DNA of 64,000 bases from Thereva unica. Lineage: Eukaryota > Arthropoda > Insecta > Diptera > Therevidae. How positions within the stretch are numbered: the first letter of the stretch is position 1; the number at the start of each line of letters is the position of its first letter. The notes below the pieces were generated by a model. That model was not told the DNA's origin and did not search any database. It worked only from the letters and a program-made list of their open reading frames with translations. This document shows positions 10,639 through 21,460 of the stretch, one piece after another. The stretch spans positions 34,064,039 to 34,128,038 of the forward strand of contig OX465282.1 of NCBI GenBank assembly GCA_949987705.1, given 5' to 3'. The position numbers and the translations under genes are program-made.

Positions 10639-12456
10639 TAGTCCATGGAAATGGTACTTTAACATTGCAAAAATGCAGGACAAGGTTTTATTTGTGGGAT
10701 GTGTAGGGGGGGTCAGTGTGAGCTTAAGTTTGAGTTTTCGGGATTCTAGCCCCCCCCATTTGGCCGCCATCTTGGAAAACGTGTGCAAATGGTTTTTCCA
10801 CTATATCTCCAAAACGGTATATCTTACCGAAAATTTGCAAGGACACTTTTTGTTTAGAATTAAATAATCTACAATTTATTAGTTAGAAATTTTTTGGTAA
10901 AATGAATAATTAAGAAGTTATAAGCCTTAGAACACAAAAATTAGTCACAATATTTTCTTTTAAAGGCTATAACTTTTTTTCCTTCAACCTTAACAAAAAA
11001 AATAATAACAAGTTTTTTGTAGAGGGTTTCATTAGGAATAATTTTCATTCATTACTTTTTTAATTTCATTCCCTACGAAGTGTTTTACAGCGCCCCGAAG
11101 GTATGAAAGTGACAGATTTTCGGAATATTTTATTAGAATTTTACCTCCTAGAAATTAGCAATAACAGCTAGCAAGGAATAATAATGAATGAATGACTATA
11201 CGTTATAAGAAATGCCGATGTTTGAGTAATGTAATAAAATTGTTTCGCATTTTTTTGCGGGTTTTTATTGCTGTTATGCCATGTTTTAAAAGGTACGATA
11301 TGGTTTAAAATGAAATTCTTTGAATAAGAACATGCGTTACTCCAATTTTTTAAAATAATTTGTTTTAGGGCCGCACAATAACGTATTTCATTTATTCTAA
11401 CTATCTAGCAACATACGGGCGTATTAATTTTATGACAAGCGTTTACAAGTTGTATAACTCATTTCCACACCACCTGCGAGGTAGAGTTTGTCGGTGCGTT
11501 TTTAAAGCGGTGTCCCCTATACGACTAATCCAGGATGCTGCTTTTCTATCTACTCTATTCTTGGTCTTTTTGAAGGGCTGTGCAGCGGTTCATGATCAAT
11601 TACTGGACATTTTTTTATTCGCTGAGGAATTATAGCAGAGTACAAAGGTGTCAAGGCTGAAAGTTCAAAGAGAAAATGAAACAGTTGGTCAGGAAATTAA
11701 AATCAATCAAGGGAGCTTCTAGTATACAAGACAGTATCGTCGCTGTTGCTGGTACTATGACAACAAACGCTGTTATCCGTACGACTATCAGAATAACTTT
11801 TATAACAAATAGAGTGTAAACTATCCTCCAAAACTTGTGTTTTGGTAGTATGCGCAACTGAATAACTATTTACACAGTTATAAATATGAAAATTTAGCTA
11901 AAATCAAACTGAAATAACAATTTTGAAATAAGACTAAGGTAATTCAAACTTTTATCACAAACTGAATACGTCCATATTTTGCTAGATAGTTAACATAATT
12001 GAATAAAGCACTTTTTTGTGCAGTCCTAAAACAAATAATTTTAAAAAATGAATGAAAATTATTCCTAATGAAACCCTCTACAAAAAACTTGTTATTATTT
12101 TTTTTGTTAAAGTTGAAGGAAAAAAAGTTATAGCCTTTAAAAGAAAATATTGTGACTAATTTTTGTGTTCTAAGGCTTATAACTTCTTAATTATTCATTT
12201 TACCAAAAAATTTCTAACCTTGTAATTGTAGATTATTTAATTCTAAACAAAAAGTGTCCTTGCAAATTTAATGATATACCGTTTTGGAGATATAGTGGAA
12301 AAACCATTTGCACACGTTTTCCAAGATGGCGGCCAAATGGGGGGGGTTAGACTCCCGAAAACTCAAACTTAAGCTCACACTGACCCCCCCTACACATCCC
12401 ACAAATAAAACCTTGTCCTGCATTTTTGCAATGTTAAAGTACCATTTCCATGGACT
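10639..12456. mobile_element. Long terminal-inverted-repeat element, family A
   Basis: Arms start TAGTCCATGGAAATGG and run inward about 430 bp (10639-11062 and 12048-12456), with further pairing of 11338-11420 to about 11965-12046. The left arm carries an extra segment of about 270 bp (11063-11337). The interior has no recognisable protein; a 67-residue frame at 11432-11635 has no known domain. A single arm is found alone at 21047-21384. Arms include gatggcggccaaatgg followed by a G-run of variable length. Confidence 0.8.
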
Positions 12457-12559
12457 ATTTTTTGCCCCTTGAAAGGCCATCATAAAAAATGGTTTAAAAT
12501 TCTACGCCCGTCATTTGCCCCAACGCCCGCCAAATGCCCTTATTTTATTTTTACTCGGG

Positions 12560-13815
12560 TTGACAGTGATCTGATATCAGTCTGGAGATCTCTTTTGAGT
12601 GTTCTTAAACATAACTGCCTAGTGCGCGAGTTATATATCCAAATAATCAGCTTTTAACTGAAATAGGATAACTGATTTCCTTTCCCACAAAAAACCCATC
12701 CAAACAATGTAACTAATTTCCTTTCCCACATAAATTTTTTTCGAGTCATATTTCTTAAGTCAACAGCATTTGTTGACTAAACACTTCACACACATTTTCC
12801 TTCATGTGATCTCAAATCACTTGCTAGACTAAGTTCTAGGAAATCAGATAGAAATCTGCTGATCTTTCATTTAATAGGTATATTTTATTTAATAAAAAAA
12901 CTAATGTGTTTTAATCAAATAAAATAATTTGCCACTGGTAACTATTCTATCTCAAAACCTAATGATTTTTGAAGTAAAACTTCTTTAGGGACGTTTGCTT
13001 AAAAAATTTACATGAGAGTGAATCGATTTCATTCGTATAACGCGTAACGCTCTCACACATTGAAAATCGTCAGATTTTTCGTATAACGCTGGGAAGTGGG
13101 GCGGACGGGGCACAAGAGACGAAGAAACTCGGGGCTGAATGTGAAACAGTTAAAATACACTCTGCCTTACTGTATAGATTTTCTGGCAGGTTAGCCACGT
13201 GGTCGCCCAGACTTTCATTTATCTCATGATACGAATACAAATTTACCATTCCAGGTAGTGTTGGGTAGGACAAGATTATAAAATGAGTTTGTAAGAGGAG
13301 CCTTTTTTTCCTTTTGAACCAGTACAAAGTCTCACTTCAAATGAGGCAAGGTGAAATTGTATTGCTAGCACGTGCTAGCTAGGCTCAAATGTTGCGATGC
13401 GGGTAGATCTGTCGCGTTTGCGATATTCTTAGCTTGAACCAAACAACTAATGTTTTGGATATAACGAAAACAAAATTGTCTCCGGATAAGCAATTTGAAT
13501 TAGTACAAATTTTGTTTTGAATCAAAAATATTTAGTTTCTTGAATAAAAAATTAAAAAATCTTATTTCGAAAAAGACATATCTTGGCCGAAAAATATAAG
13601 TATTGAGCGAAGAAATACAATTGCTTGGCTCAAGAATTTCTAATGTCTTAAGCCCTGGACAGACATGTGATTTCGATATCATAATATTGAGATCACGATA
13701 TCAAAATAAACTAAGTAGTGACAGACATATTATGATATCTGTGGCAGTTGTATTTTTGACAGTTGGAATTTAAATTTCTAAGGAGAACCTGAAACTGCTT
13801 GGAAATACAATCAAA
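12560..13815. other. AT-rich DNA, no gene seen
   Basis: Two copies of aactNatttcctttcccaca lie near 12668 and 12711. Around 13655-13760 are palindromic bits (gatatcataatat / atattatgatatc) that may be the 5' end of the Harbinger-like element that follows; no matching right end was found. Confidence 0.5.
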
Positions 13816-14817
13816 GGTAAGTATTTGAAAGCTATTTCGGTTTTATTTAATACAAAATATTTATACAGATTAAGAATGAACGTTGAAAGACGTAAATTGT
13901 TCATTACTTTGTTGTACCTGCTGAGAAAACGAAAATTTTATAGATTAATGATATTTCTTTTAAAAAAGAAGGCAGACCTAAATCGAAAAATATTGGCATA
14001 CAGCCTAAACTCGAATGAAAGAGTTCTTTGGACTAATGTAAGTGGAATTACTTATACATATATATGTATATATTGATTGTAGTTATTTTCTTGCAGGTAG
14101 AAAATTCTCAATTTTGGGAGATAGAAGTGCCCAATTTTGACGAAGAAAAATTTAGGAATTGCTTCCGAGTAAATAGACTAACTTTTAAATATTTAGTAGA
14201 AAACCTCCAAAATTTAAAAAAGGCAGGATACTAAGTGGCGTGAGGCAATTCCTTTGGAAAAGCGAATAGCAGCTGCACTGTATGCTTTAGGCTCTTCAGC
14301 AGAGTACAGAACCGTTGCAAGTTTGTTTGGTATTGGCAGAACAACTTTAGGGGAAATAGTTTTAGAATTCTGCGAAGAAATAAGGGATGTTTTCGAACCA
14401 CAAGTATTTCATGTTTATCCACCGAAGCAAGACGTTATTGATGGTATAGTAAAAGGATTCGAAAAGCTTGGTTTTTCGCAATGCATTGGTGCTATCGATG
14501 GGTGTCATATTGAAGTAAATCCCCCTGAAGACGAAGCGACAGACTACTACAATTTCAAGGGATGGCATTCAATTGTGTTGTTTGCCGCGGTAGATCATCG
14601 TGGTCGTTTTACATCGTACATGTAGGAGCGCCAGGAAGAATGAATGATTCAACAATATTTGAAAATTCCAAGCTGAAACAAATTCATTCGAAAAATCCAA
14701 ATTTCCAGAAAAACGCACGACTCCCGATTAAAAATAATTTCATGGTTAATTTCCATACTAGCACGCACGCGCCCGCAGCTAGCACGCATAGCGAACAAAC
14801 AGGCACGCCACAAAAGT

Positions 14818-15118
14818 ACGTACTCTCCCGCCACAGGTACGCACGCTCCCGCCACAGGGATACACGCTCCCGCCACTGGCACGAAAATCTAAAAATTTGT
14901 TCGCTAGAGGGATGCACTCTCCCGCCACAGGTATCCACTCTCCCGCCACACACACGAAAATCTCAAAATGTGCCTGCTTAAAATATGTAGGATCTAGCCA
15001 CAAGCATGCACTCTCCCGCCACAGGGATGCACGCTCCCGCCACAGGGATGCACGCTCCCGCCACACGCATGCACTCTCCCGCCACAGGGATGCACGCTCC
15101 CGCCACAAGGATGCACGC
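14818..15118. repeat. GC-rich minisatellite, 20-bp unit, about 11 copies
   Basis: Units read gatgcac(g/t)ctcccgccacag. They occur in three groups (3, 2 and 6 copies) separated by short spacers containing cacgaaaatct. Translating any frame gives Cys-Gly-Gly-Arg-Val-His type repeats that should not be taken for genes. Confidence 0.9.
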
Positions 15119-15539
15119 GGTTAGAAAATCCACAATTTTTCCGCTTTAGAGGTTTCCACGTTGGTGTTAAATGTGTACGTAATCTACCTCTTTTGATACT
15201 CAATATTACCACCACTATTCATAAAATAATAATTAATTCAATTGCAAATTTGTACTTTCATTTTTAATGCAATAAAATAATATAAGAAAAAAGAAATCAT
15301 AATGTATTAGCGCCTAGTAATAAGTTTGAGTATGATGAATAATTGTTTTTGATTCAATGTATTCTCTAGTTAAATATGAAAAATTCCTATTTGTTTTTAA
15401 TGCAGATACTTGAAAAAAATTTAATGAAAGAGTTCGATTTGATGACGACTTTACATACATATATAATACTCTTCTCCATCTTTTTCAAGAGGCGTAGAAT
15501 TTTTATTCTACGAAAAAAAAATGTTTTCTTTCATTTTAA

Positions 15540-15805
15540 ATTTGAGTTTCGTGCGTACCAGCTGCATGCTAGCTGCGGGCTAGTTTTATTTTCACTCAGG
15601 CGTGCATGCTAGCTGCGGGAGCCGTGCGGGCTAGTGCATGCCAGCTGCGTGCTAGCTGCGGGCGAGTTTCATTTTTACTCGTGATTTATAATATTCGTGC
15701 GTGCCAGCTGCATGCTAGCTGCGTGCTAGTCTTCAGGCGTGCATGCTAGCTGCGGGCGCCGTGCGGGCTAGTGCATGCCAGCTGCGTGCTAGCTGCGGGC
15801 GAATT
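15540..15805. repeat. GC-rich array around gctagctgcgggc
   Basis: The motifs gcatgctagctgcgggc and gtgcatgccagctgcgtgct alternate. A larger unit of about 150 bp is present roughly twice, each ending in a version of the element's terminal motif (catttttactcg, then catttttaatcggg). It pairs with the left subterminal region near 14757-14787. Confidence 0.8.
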
Positions 15806-16253
15806 CCATTTTTAATCGGGCTATTAGAAGGTGTAAACGTTCCCATACTTTTAATAGGAGATTCTGCATTTAAACTTTCGGAACTTGTAATGAAACCATT
15901 TCCTTTTTCAGTGGATCAAACGATTTCAGAAAAAAAATTTAATGAAAAGTTGTCAGGTTGCCGACGTGTCGTGGAAAATGCGTTTGGACATCTAAAGTCA
16001 CGGTTTAGAAAAGTCGGAAGAGGTCTCGAAGTAGATATTGACAATGTTACAATTATTGTTAAAGCTTGTTGCATATTACATAATATATGCAATGAGGCAA
16101 ACGATACAATAAACCAGACTTGGGTACAAGAAATGAAAAAATCAGGAGAAAGAAAACAGCCACAAAAAAATTTGGTTTGTAGGATCATTAAATCTACAAC
16201 CAAAAATATCAGCGAAGCACTAAAGAAAAATATTTGTGAGTTATAGTAACTTA

Positions 16254-16529
16254 TTAATTTTTATTTTGAACTAATTGTTTTAAAATATCAAGCATTTCCT
16301 CATCATTTTTAATGGATTTATTCACATATAATTCCAATAATTTGTGGTACTGTTCTGCTAAATCTAACAATCGCTCATTCAATTTTGCCTTTTTTTTGGA
16401 TCGCGAAGTCACCGGCAATGAAGAAGATCTTGATGGCTTCGCTGAGGATCCTGACGGTGTCGCTGAGGATTCTGGAAGTGTTGCCGTTGACGCCGTTGGT
16501 ATAGCTGGTGTCACTGAAGACGAACGCAC
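16254..16529 (-). CDS. Harbinger-associated second ORF, C-terminal exon
   Basis: A 91-residue frame lies 8 bp past the transposase stop on the opposite strand. It has a Ser/Thr/Pro-rich stretch, a basic patch (SRSKKKAKL) and a C-terminal amphipathic helix (LLDLAEQYHKLLELYV). The frame begins at a GTG, so an upstream exon is likely. A candidate exon at about 16745-16620 on minus encodes GGIAFIPSDWEYFQTLNQFM and ends near GTAAGC. Harbinger elements normally carry a second DNA-binding protein gene, and this position fits that role. Exact splicing is unresolved, and no Myb or MADF core is visible in what I can read. Confidence 0.5.
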   Translation of the reverse strand: MRSSSVTPAIPTASTATLPESSATPSGSSAKPSRSSSLPVTSRSKKKAKLNERLLDLAEQYHKLLELYVNKSIKNDEEMLDILKQLVQNKN

Positions 16530-16744
16530 GGAAACTCATCTTCAAATAATAATTCCACTATTTAACGTATAAAAATGTATGTAAGAATTTTAATACAATA
16601 AATGAAGTATTTGAGCTTACTTGCTTGTATGGAATCCGTGGATATATCATTTAAATTTTTATTGCTTTTAAAGTTACCCATAAATTGATTTAGGGTTTGG
16701 AAATATTCCCAATCTGATGGTATGAAAGCTATGCCTCCAGAAAG

Positions 16745-17060
16745 TATATTTCTATTTTACAATTGCACCTCGCCTAAAAAGAAGTAAGAAATGTCTCTCG
16801 AGTACAAAACTTCACTCCTTCGACAAATGTAAGGATTGTCTTTTCAGTAAAAAATTTTCCTCCCTTGAAAAATATAAGATTGTATTTCACTTCCTCCAAA
16901 AATGTAAGAAATTTTTCTCCAGTTCGTGTTTACAATCTCACCTCGGCGCAGTTCAAATTGGATATTTTACTGCCGCAAAAGCAGTAAGAAATGTCTCTCC
17001 ACTTCGTAATTTACAATCGCATGATACGCGCTCATATCCTAGTAGTACATTATTTTTGAA
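16745..17060. repeat. Degenerate tandem repeat with gtaagaaatgtctctc
   Basis: The blocks aagNagtaagaaatgtctctc and tttacaat(t/c)(g/t)cacctcg recur with spacing of roughly 80-100 bp over about 300 bp. Probably an old satellite or the decayed end of the neighbouring Harbinger-like element. Confidence 0.5.
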
Positions 17061-18110
17061 CCGGGACATTTAGAAAAGTTGAGGCCTCAGTACAATTTAC
17101 TATCGGGTACGGGACAAATGAACTGCTTGTTGTAAGTTCGGCTCAACTCTAACTCCAGGTGTATTATTTCAAATTTTTCTTGTGGCTGGGTGTATAGAAA
17201 ACCAAAGGGAGTGGTGAATTAAATACGTGAGGTGTTCGTGTTTTAAACTGGCACCCACCTCCCCTTTGGTGAGATGTACTGGACTTTTAAAACTCCAATT
17301 TTTTTCAACTAAACGTTTATCTCAAAACATAGTACTGTTGTAAAAATTGTTCCTTATATGTTTTTTGGGTCGCTGATTACGAAAATCGAAGAAATATGAA
17401 TGTCACCCTTAAAAATGCAAATAAATCTCTTTTTTAAGGGTTTTCGCGATAATTCAATTATAATCAAAAACAGTCCAATGAAATACATTTTTTGCAATAT
17501 TTATTTTCAAAAGTGGTTGATTTATAACAAAGCAAGCCACATTTTATGATAAGGGATAATACGAAAGGGCTGAAACTACCCCTACATCGATTGAAAATAT
17601 AAAATTTTATAAAAAATTGTTTTTGCAACTTGTTGCTCCTTATTTTAAAGCTAAATTCGAAGTAGAATATAAAAAAAGGTTCATTTTTATGCATTTCTTT
17701 TTGCTTCCTTTAAAATGGGCTTCCTTACAAATTGTATAGGACGAAGAAAACAGGCAATTGGCTAGGAGACCATAAAGGGGGCTAATAGCATACTCAAGTA
17801 GACTGACTCTCGTTCGATTGCGTAGGTAAAGCATCATTGGATGTGGTTGGCGGACCGCTTGGTAAAACAATACTTGCGTTTGGAATAGTTTATGCCGATG
17901 CGGATACAATTATTAATGTTCATGAATGTAGCGGGAGCGGAGCATGCATACAGCTGGTTACATATCCAAGCGTAAATGCGTTGCATTCGTTAATAGATAA
18001 TATAGAAGTGTCTGTATTCAAATTCGACCTGACCTGAAATTCGCTGCATATCATGGAACCTGTGAATGTAATGCATGTATACGCTTGCATATGTCACCAG
18101 TTTACTACCA
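17061..18110. other. No recognisable gene
   Basis: AT-rich DNA with short frames only. A 66-residue frame at 17837-18037 and an 89-residue antisense frame show no domain I know. Confidence 0.45.
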
Positions 18111-18119
18111 GGAGGCGAA

Positions 18120-18190
18120 TGTTTAGATTTTCGTGCCTGTGGCGGTAGCATGCATGCCTGTGGCGGAAGCGTGCATACCCGTGTGACATG
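18120..18190. repeat. Fragment of the 14.8-kb minisatellite element
   Basis: Contains tagattttcgtgcctgtggcgg and two more copies of the ctgtggcgg(t/a)agc(a/g)tgcat unit, the reverse complement of the array at 14818-15118, including the same cgaaaatct spacer. No end motif is present, so this is a remnant. Confidence 0.7.
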
Positions 18191-18289
18191 CGCACTTGTT
18201 TGCTATACGTACTTGGTCCACCGCGTGTATGCTTTTAAGAAAATTAACCAACAAAATTATTTTTATGGTGGTTATTTATGTATCGCCGC

Positions 18290-18450
18290 ATAAAATTTTA
18301 CTCGAAATAATGGAATTCATACATGAACATCTTCACTTCCGAATACTCAAACATACTAGGACGAAGCTTCAACTATATCCCCAAGATTTTGTGTGGCGAT
18401 TTCAATATTAATTTTTCATCAGAAACGGCGCATCTGAACTGTGTCGATTA
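18290..18450 (+). pseudogene. LINE endonuclease fragment
   Basis: One frame reads ...IPKILCGDFNINFSSETAHL..., and GDFNIN is the core of the apurinic/apyrimidinic-type endonuclease of non-LTR retrotransposons. Upstream residues shift frame. It may be the 5' part of the LINE whose RT region begins near 19.5 kb, with about 1 kb of other DNA between. Confidence 0.45.
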
Positions 18451-19489
18451 AGGGGAAAGTGGGGATGATAAGAGGTACCACCCCACTTCTATCTTCATCC
18501 ACAAAGTGCGCGAGGAACGTTCGTGGTAGCGAAGCGTCTAAACAGAAAAAAGTATCACGACACATGGAACCCCACTTGATGCAGTTTTTACGCGATTTTT
18601 AGACCAGTTTCAATGAAAAATATTTCAGTTATTATAAAACCTTTTCTTCGTTTTAATGTAAATAGGAATTCATAAAAATTTACATTTTCAAATAGTGTTT
18701 GTATCAAGTCCGTCAGTAGACTCGTTAATCTTCCTGCATCTGTCGTTGGCCCGACTTTTCTCAAAGCGTACTACATACAATATCCGACAGACTTTCCACT
18801 ATATCTATTGCATATTACTAGCTGTTGGGCGCAAAAGTTTCACTTCTAAAGTGTGGTCTTAAGCACACTCATTAAGATAATCAAATTTTCTACAACAGTT
18901 AATTTTACCAAATGATCATTCAATATCCTCAGACATTCCCACAAAAATGACAAATTTGCTTTATGTGTACTTATTTTAAAGCACCATTGGATTATAATCG
19001 TTAAAAAGTTTACGATTTTGCTGAGATGTACCTACTCGAATCCTGAAATCCCTAGTAAATTATGCAAGGTAAGTAAGTACAAAAACTTCAGACTTTGTTT
19101 CGGGTTTAATTAGATTTCCAATGAATTTGAAGAATATCAGTCTCATGGCATTTGGCTGTGTCAAGTATACATATGCAAATACAGCCACTGAGACTCCAGT
19201 TCGTGGAAATTATTTCTTATAGGCGGTCCTTCGTGGGATAGGCCCGGAATTTTGTTCATTAAAATTTTGAATAAATTCTTAAGGGGAATTTATAAATTCA
19301 GTAAATTTCACAGGAAATGTACAGAAGATTTACATGACATGAACAAAAATGGCAAATCAGCTTTAAAAAAATTTTGGAACGTCATAAATTAATGAGAAAA
19401 AGTTAATCCATTATGGTCCATAAGAAACGCAATTTTTAATATTTCATACTTCTTAAAAATTTTATAAATTTACATTTTTGCAGTTCATA
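18451..19489. other. No recognisable gene
   Basis: AT-rich DNA between two LINE pieces. No motif, tandem repeat or inverted repeat stands out. Confidence 0.4.
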
Positions 19490-19491
19490 CT

Positions 19492-20860
19492 TTGGCGTCA
19501 TTGGACGTCTGTATTAAGTGTAGTGTGGAATGTGTTTATTCATGCCGCGGAATGCGTTTATTCATTCCCAATTCTTCCAAATCCATAAAGCCTAGGCAAT
19601 ATGGATGGTTTAATCGAGAGTGTATGAACGCAATCAAAACCAAAGAAGCCGCCTACAGACACTACAAAAATTCTCCGAGCGAAACATCTCGACGTGAGTA
19701 CATCAGAATTATTCGATGACAGACTGAGAGGTAAATTCATAAACTCCACTGCTGGCAGTAAAAACTTCTGGTCCTTGGTAACCTCCATCAGGAAGAATTT
19801 CACTTCACATTCAACGCCTCCATTCATTTATAACAAACAGGTGATAACAGAAAGCAAACCCAAAGCCGATCTACTTGCACTTCTGTTTGCCGAGAATTCT
19901 TCTTTACCCGATGCTGACATGTAACCCCCCCCACCATCGAGTGTTCCGCTCACTCAATGGATAGAGTTTTTTTCAGGACGCGTGAAGTATATATCGTCGG
20001 TCTAGAACCAGAAGAACGTAACCACCAATTTTGAAATTTTACAGGAGAGCTATTTAAAGGTGAATTTTATGCATTATCGTTATGTGAAATGGAGATACGA
20101 TAAAATGGAAACTACTACTATTATAAAATGTTATGGCCGAATTTATATAAAGACGGGTAAAGTAACTCTTCTACAACCAGAAAATTCAAAAAAGTAATTA
20201 TTTTTTTTTTTGGACATACGTTGTTCTGGTTCTAGACCGACGATATGTAAGTGTCTCAAAGAGCTGGACTCCAACAAAGCCACTGGCCCCGACAAAATTC
20301 CCCCTATAGTTCTTAAAAAATGTGCCTCCCCTTTGGCTAAACCTCTGCGCAAACTTTTTGCACTTTCATACTTCTCCGGAGTTTATCCTGACTCCTGGAA
20401 ACTGGCACATGTTCAGCCCATACCGAAAAAAGGTGAAGCTAGTGACCCTACTAACTACCGCCCAATAGCAATTACTTCTATTCTCTCCAAAGTTACGGAG
20501 ACAATAATAAAAAGAAAGCTTTACCCAACAATACGGCTTTAGATCGAAAAGATCTACTGGCGACCTCCTTGTTTGCCTAACGGAGCACCTCAGCCGAAGT
20601 ATACACCGATTTGGTGAATCTGGTCTGGTTGCTCTGGATATCTCCAAGGATTTTGACAGAGTATGGCATCCCGCTCTGTTGGCTAAACTCCGAGCTATTG
20701 GTATTGACCCTGTTCTAAAGAACTGGATTGAGAGCTTCCTTTCAGGCCGTTCAATCAAGGTAGTATTGGTTGGCGTCGAATCCGACCCCCACCACATCTC
20801 CGCAGGTGTTCCCCAGGACTCAATTCTATCACCAGCTCTCTTCCTAGTTTTAGCTTTTTC
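19492..20860 (+). pseudogene. LINE reverse-transcriptase remnant (Jockey/CR1-like)
   Basis: Frames at 19492-19719, 19694-19924, 20210-20542 and about 20540-20860 together follow the linker and fingers/palm of a non-LTR reverse transcriptase. Recognisable blocks are LDSNKATGPDKIPP, PIPKKGEASDPTNYRPIA, then DISKDFDRVWHPALLAKL (palm motif A) and AGVPQDSILSP, where the family has PQGS. There are at least two frameshifts and stop codons, and a MITE at 19990-20246 interrupts it. The sequence stops near an A-run at 20862-20874 before the YADD motif. Clearly dead. Clade naming is tentative. Confidence 0.8.
19990..20246. mobile_element. MITE with TA duplication, inside a LINE
   Basis: The ends read ATATCGTCGGTCTAGAACCAGAA and its reverse complement, a 30-bp inverted repeat with about one mismatch. 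Discounting the insert leaves LINE codons ...GAA GTA TGT AAG TGT CTC... in one frame, with TA duplicated at the junction. This fits a Tc1/mariner-type non-autonomous element. No coding capacity. Confidence 0.82.
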
Positions 20861-21046
20861 AAAAAAAAAAAAAAGCTTATACAGAGGCTCTGTCCGTCTG
20901 TCCGTCTGAAGCCTACTTTCATCTCTGAAAGTACTGCAGCGACAGACTTGGAAAATATCTCAAAATGTAGCTCTTGGTCAAAAGACCAAAAACTGAGAAA
21001 ATGGTCTGGCAATTTCAACTAGAAGTATATTTAAACAACAAAAAAG

Positions 21047-21384
21047 AGCCTTTAAAGAAAATATTGTGACTAATTTTTGTGTTCTAAGGCTTATAACTTC
21101 TTAATTATTCATTTTACCACAAAATTTCCAAGTAATAAATTGTAGATTGTTTAATTCTAAACAAAAAGTGTCCTTGCAAATTTCCGGTAAGATGTGCCGT
21201 TTCGGAGATATAGTGGAAAAACCATTTGCATACGTTTTCCAAGATGGTGGCCAAATGTGGGGGGGGGGGGGGGTTAGAATCCCGAAAACTCAAACTTAAG
21301 CTCACACTGACCCCCCCTACACATCCCAAAAATAAAACCTTGCCCTGCATTTTTGCAATGTTAAAGTACCATTTCCATGGACTA
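21047..21384. repeat. Single arm of the family A inverted-repeat element
   Basis: Matches the right arm of 10639-12456 from gcctttaaagaaaatattg to ccatttccatggacta, including the gatggtggccaaat block and the following G-run (here about 16 G, near 21258-21274). The partner arm is absent, so this is a truncated or solo copy. Confidence 0.85.
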
Positions 21385-21392
21385 TAAAGGGC

Positions 21393-21460
21393 TAGGGAAA
21401 GTCCCTCGTCTGTGGGGCTGCGAGTTCGATCCTTCGGCTCGCGGTGCTTTTTTTTCGTCA
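21393..21460 (+). repeat. Possible tRNA-derived SINE head
   Basis: Contains gcgagttcgatccttcggctcgc, a T-arm-like hairpin with an RNA polymerase III B-box match, followed by a T-run and AT-rich DNA. The A-box side is weak (gggctagggaaagtccctcg). It could be a SINE head or a degraded tRNA-like sequence. Confidence 0.3.

Larger units (their letters stand above)
10137..12559. mobile_element. CCCGAGTAAAAAT-ended composite element
   Basis: The left end reads CCCGAGTAAAAATAAA and the right end reads the reverse complement (ttttatttttactcggg). TT flanks both sides (10135-10136 and 12560-12561), matching the 2-bp duplication of the related element at 14723-15820. It contains a 340-bp GC-rich hairpin at its left end and, further in, an unrelated long-inverted-repeat element (10639-12456). 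No protein is encoded. A 2-bp duplication occurs by chance in 1 of 16 cases, so the full extent is an inference; the left hairpin could be an independent smaller member. Confidence 0.5.
14723..15820. mobile_element. CCCGA-ended inverted-repeat element in transposase
   Basis: Begins CCCGATTAAAAAT and ends ATTTTTAATCGGG, with CT duplicated on both sides (14721-14722, 15821-15822). Discounting the element plus one CT leaves the host transposase frame continuous, which fixes the ends. Subterminal inverted repeats include cgcccgcagctagcacgca. The interior is mostly two GC-rich tandem arrays separated by AT-rich DNA, and repeats of the terminal motif occur inside (near 15580 and 15675). No protein is encoded. 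Same end motif as the composite at 10137-12559. Confidence 0.88.
13876..16246 (+). pseudogene. Harbinger-like transposase, spliced, interrupted
   Basis: A PIF/Harbinger (DDE_Tnp_4) transposase. A 5' UTR intron (13817-13869) is followed by the ATG at 13876 (MNVERRKLF). Exon 1 ends at 14037, and an intron with GTAAGT and TTGCAG ends at 14096. The catalytic motifs are GAIDGCH (first Asp), LIGDSAFKL (second Asp) and RRVVENAFGHL (Glu). Two single-base shifts are visible, in an A-run near 14213-14221 and a T-run near 14606-14609. A 1098-bp element (14723-15820) separates the first and second Asp; across it the frame resumes in phase when one copy of the CT duplication is discounted. Product expected: DNA cut-and-paste transposase. 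Not functional as it stands. Confidence 0.85.

Noticed and set aside
14818..15118. CRISPR-like regularly spaced repeats
   Set aside because: The units are contiguous 20-bp minisatellite copies without unique spacers, in a eukaryotic context.
14649..15215. Several minus-strand frames rich in Cys-Gly-Gly-Arg-Val-His
   Set aside because: They are translations of a 20-bp minisatellite; all frames stay open because of the repeat.
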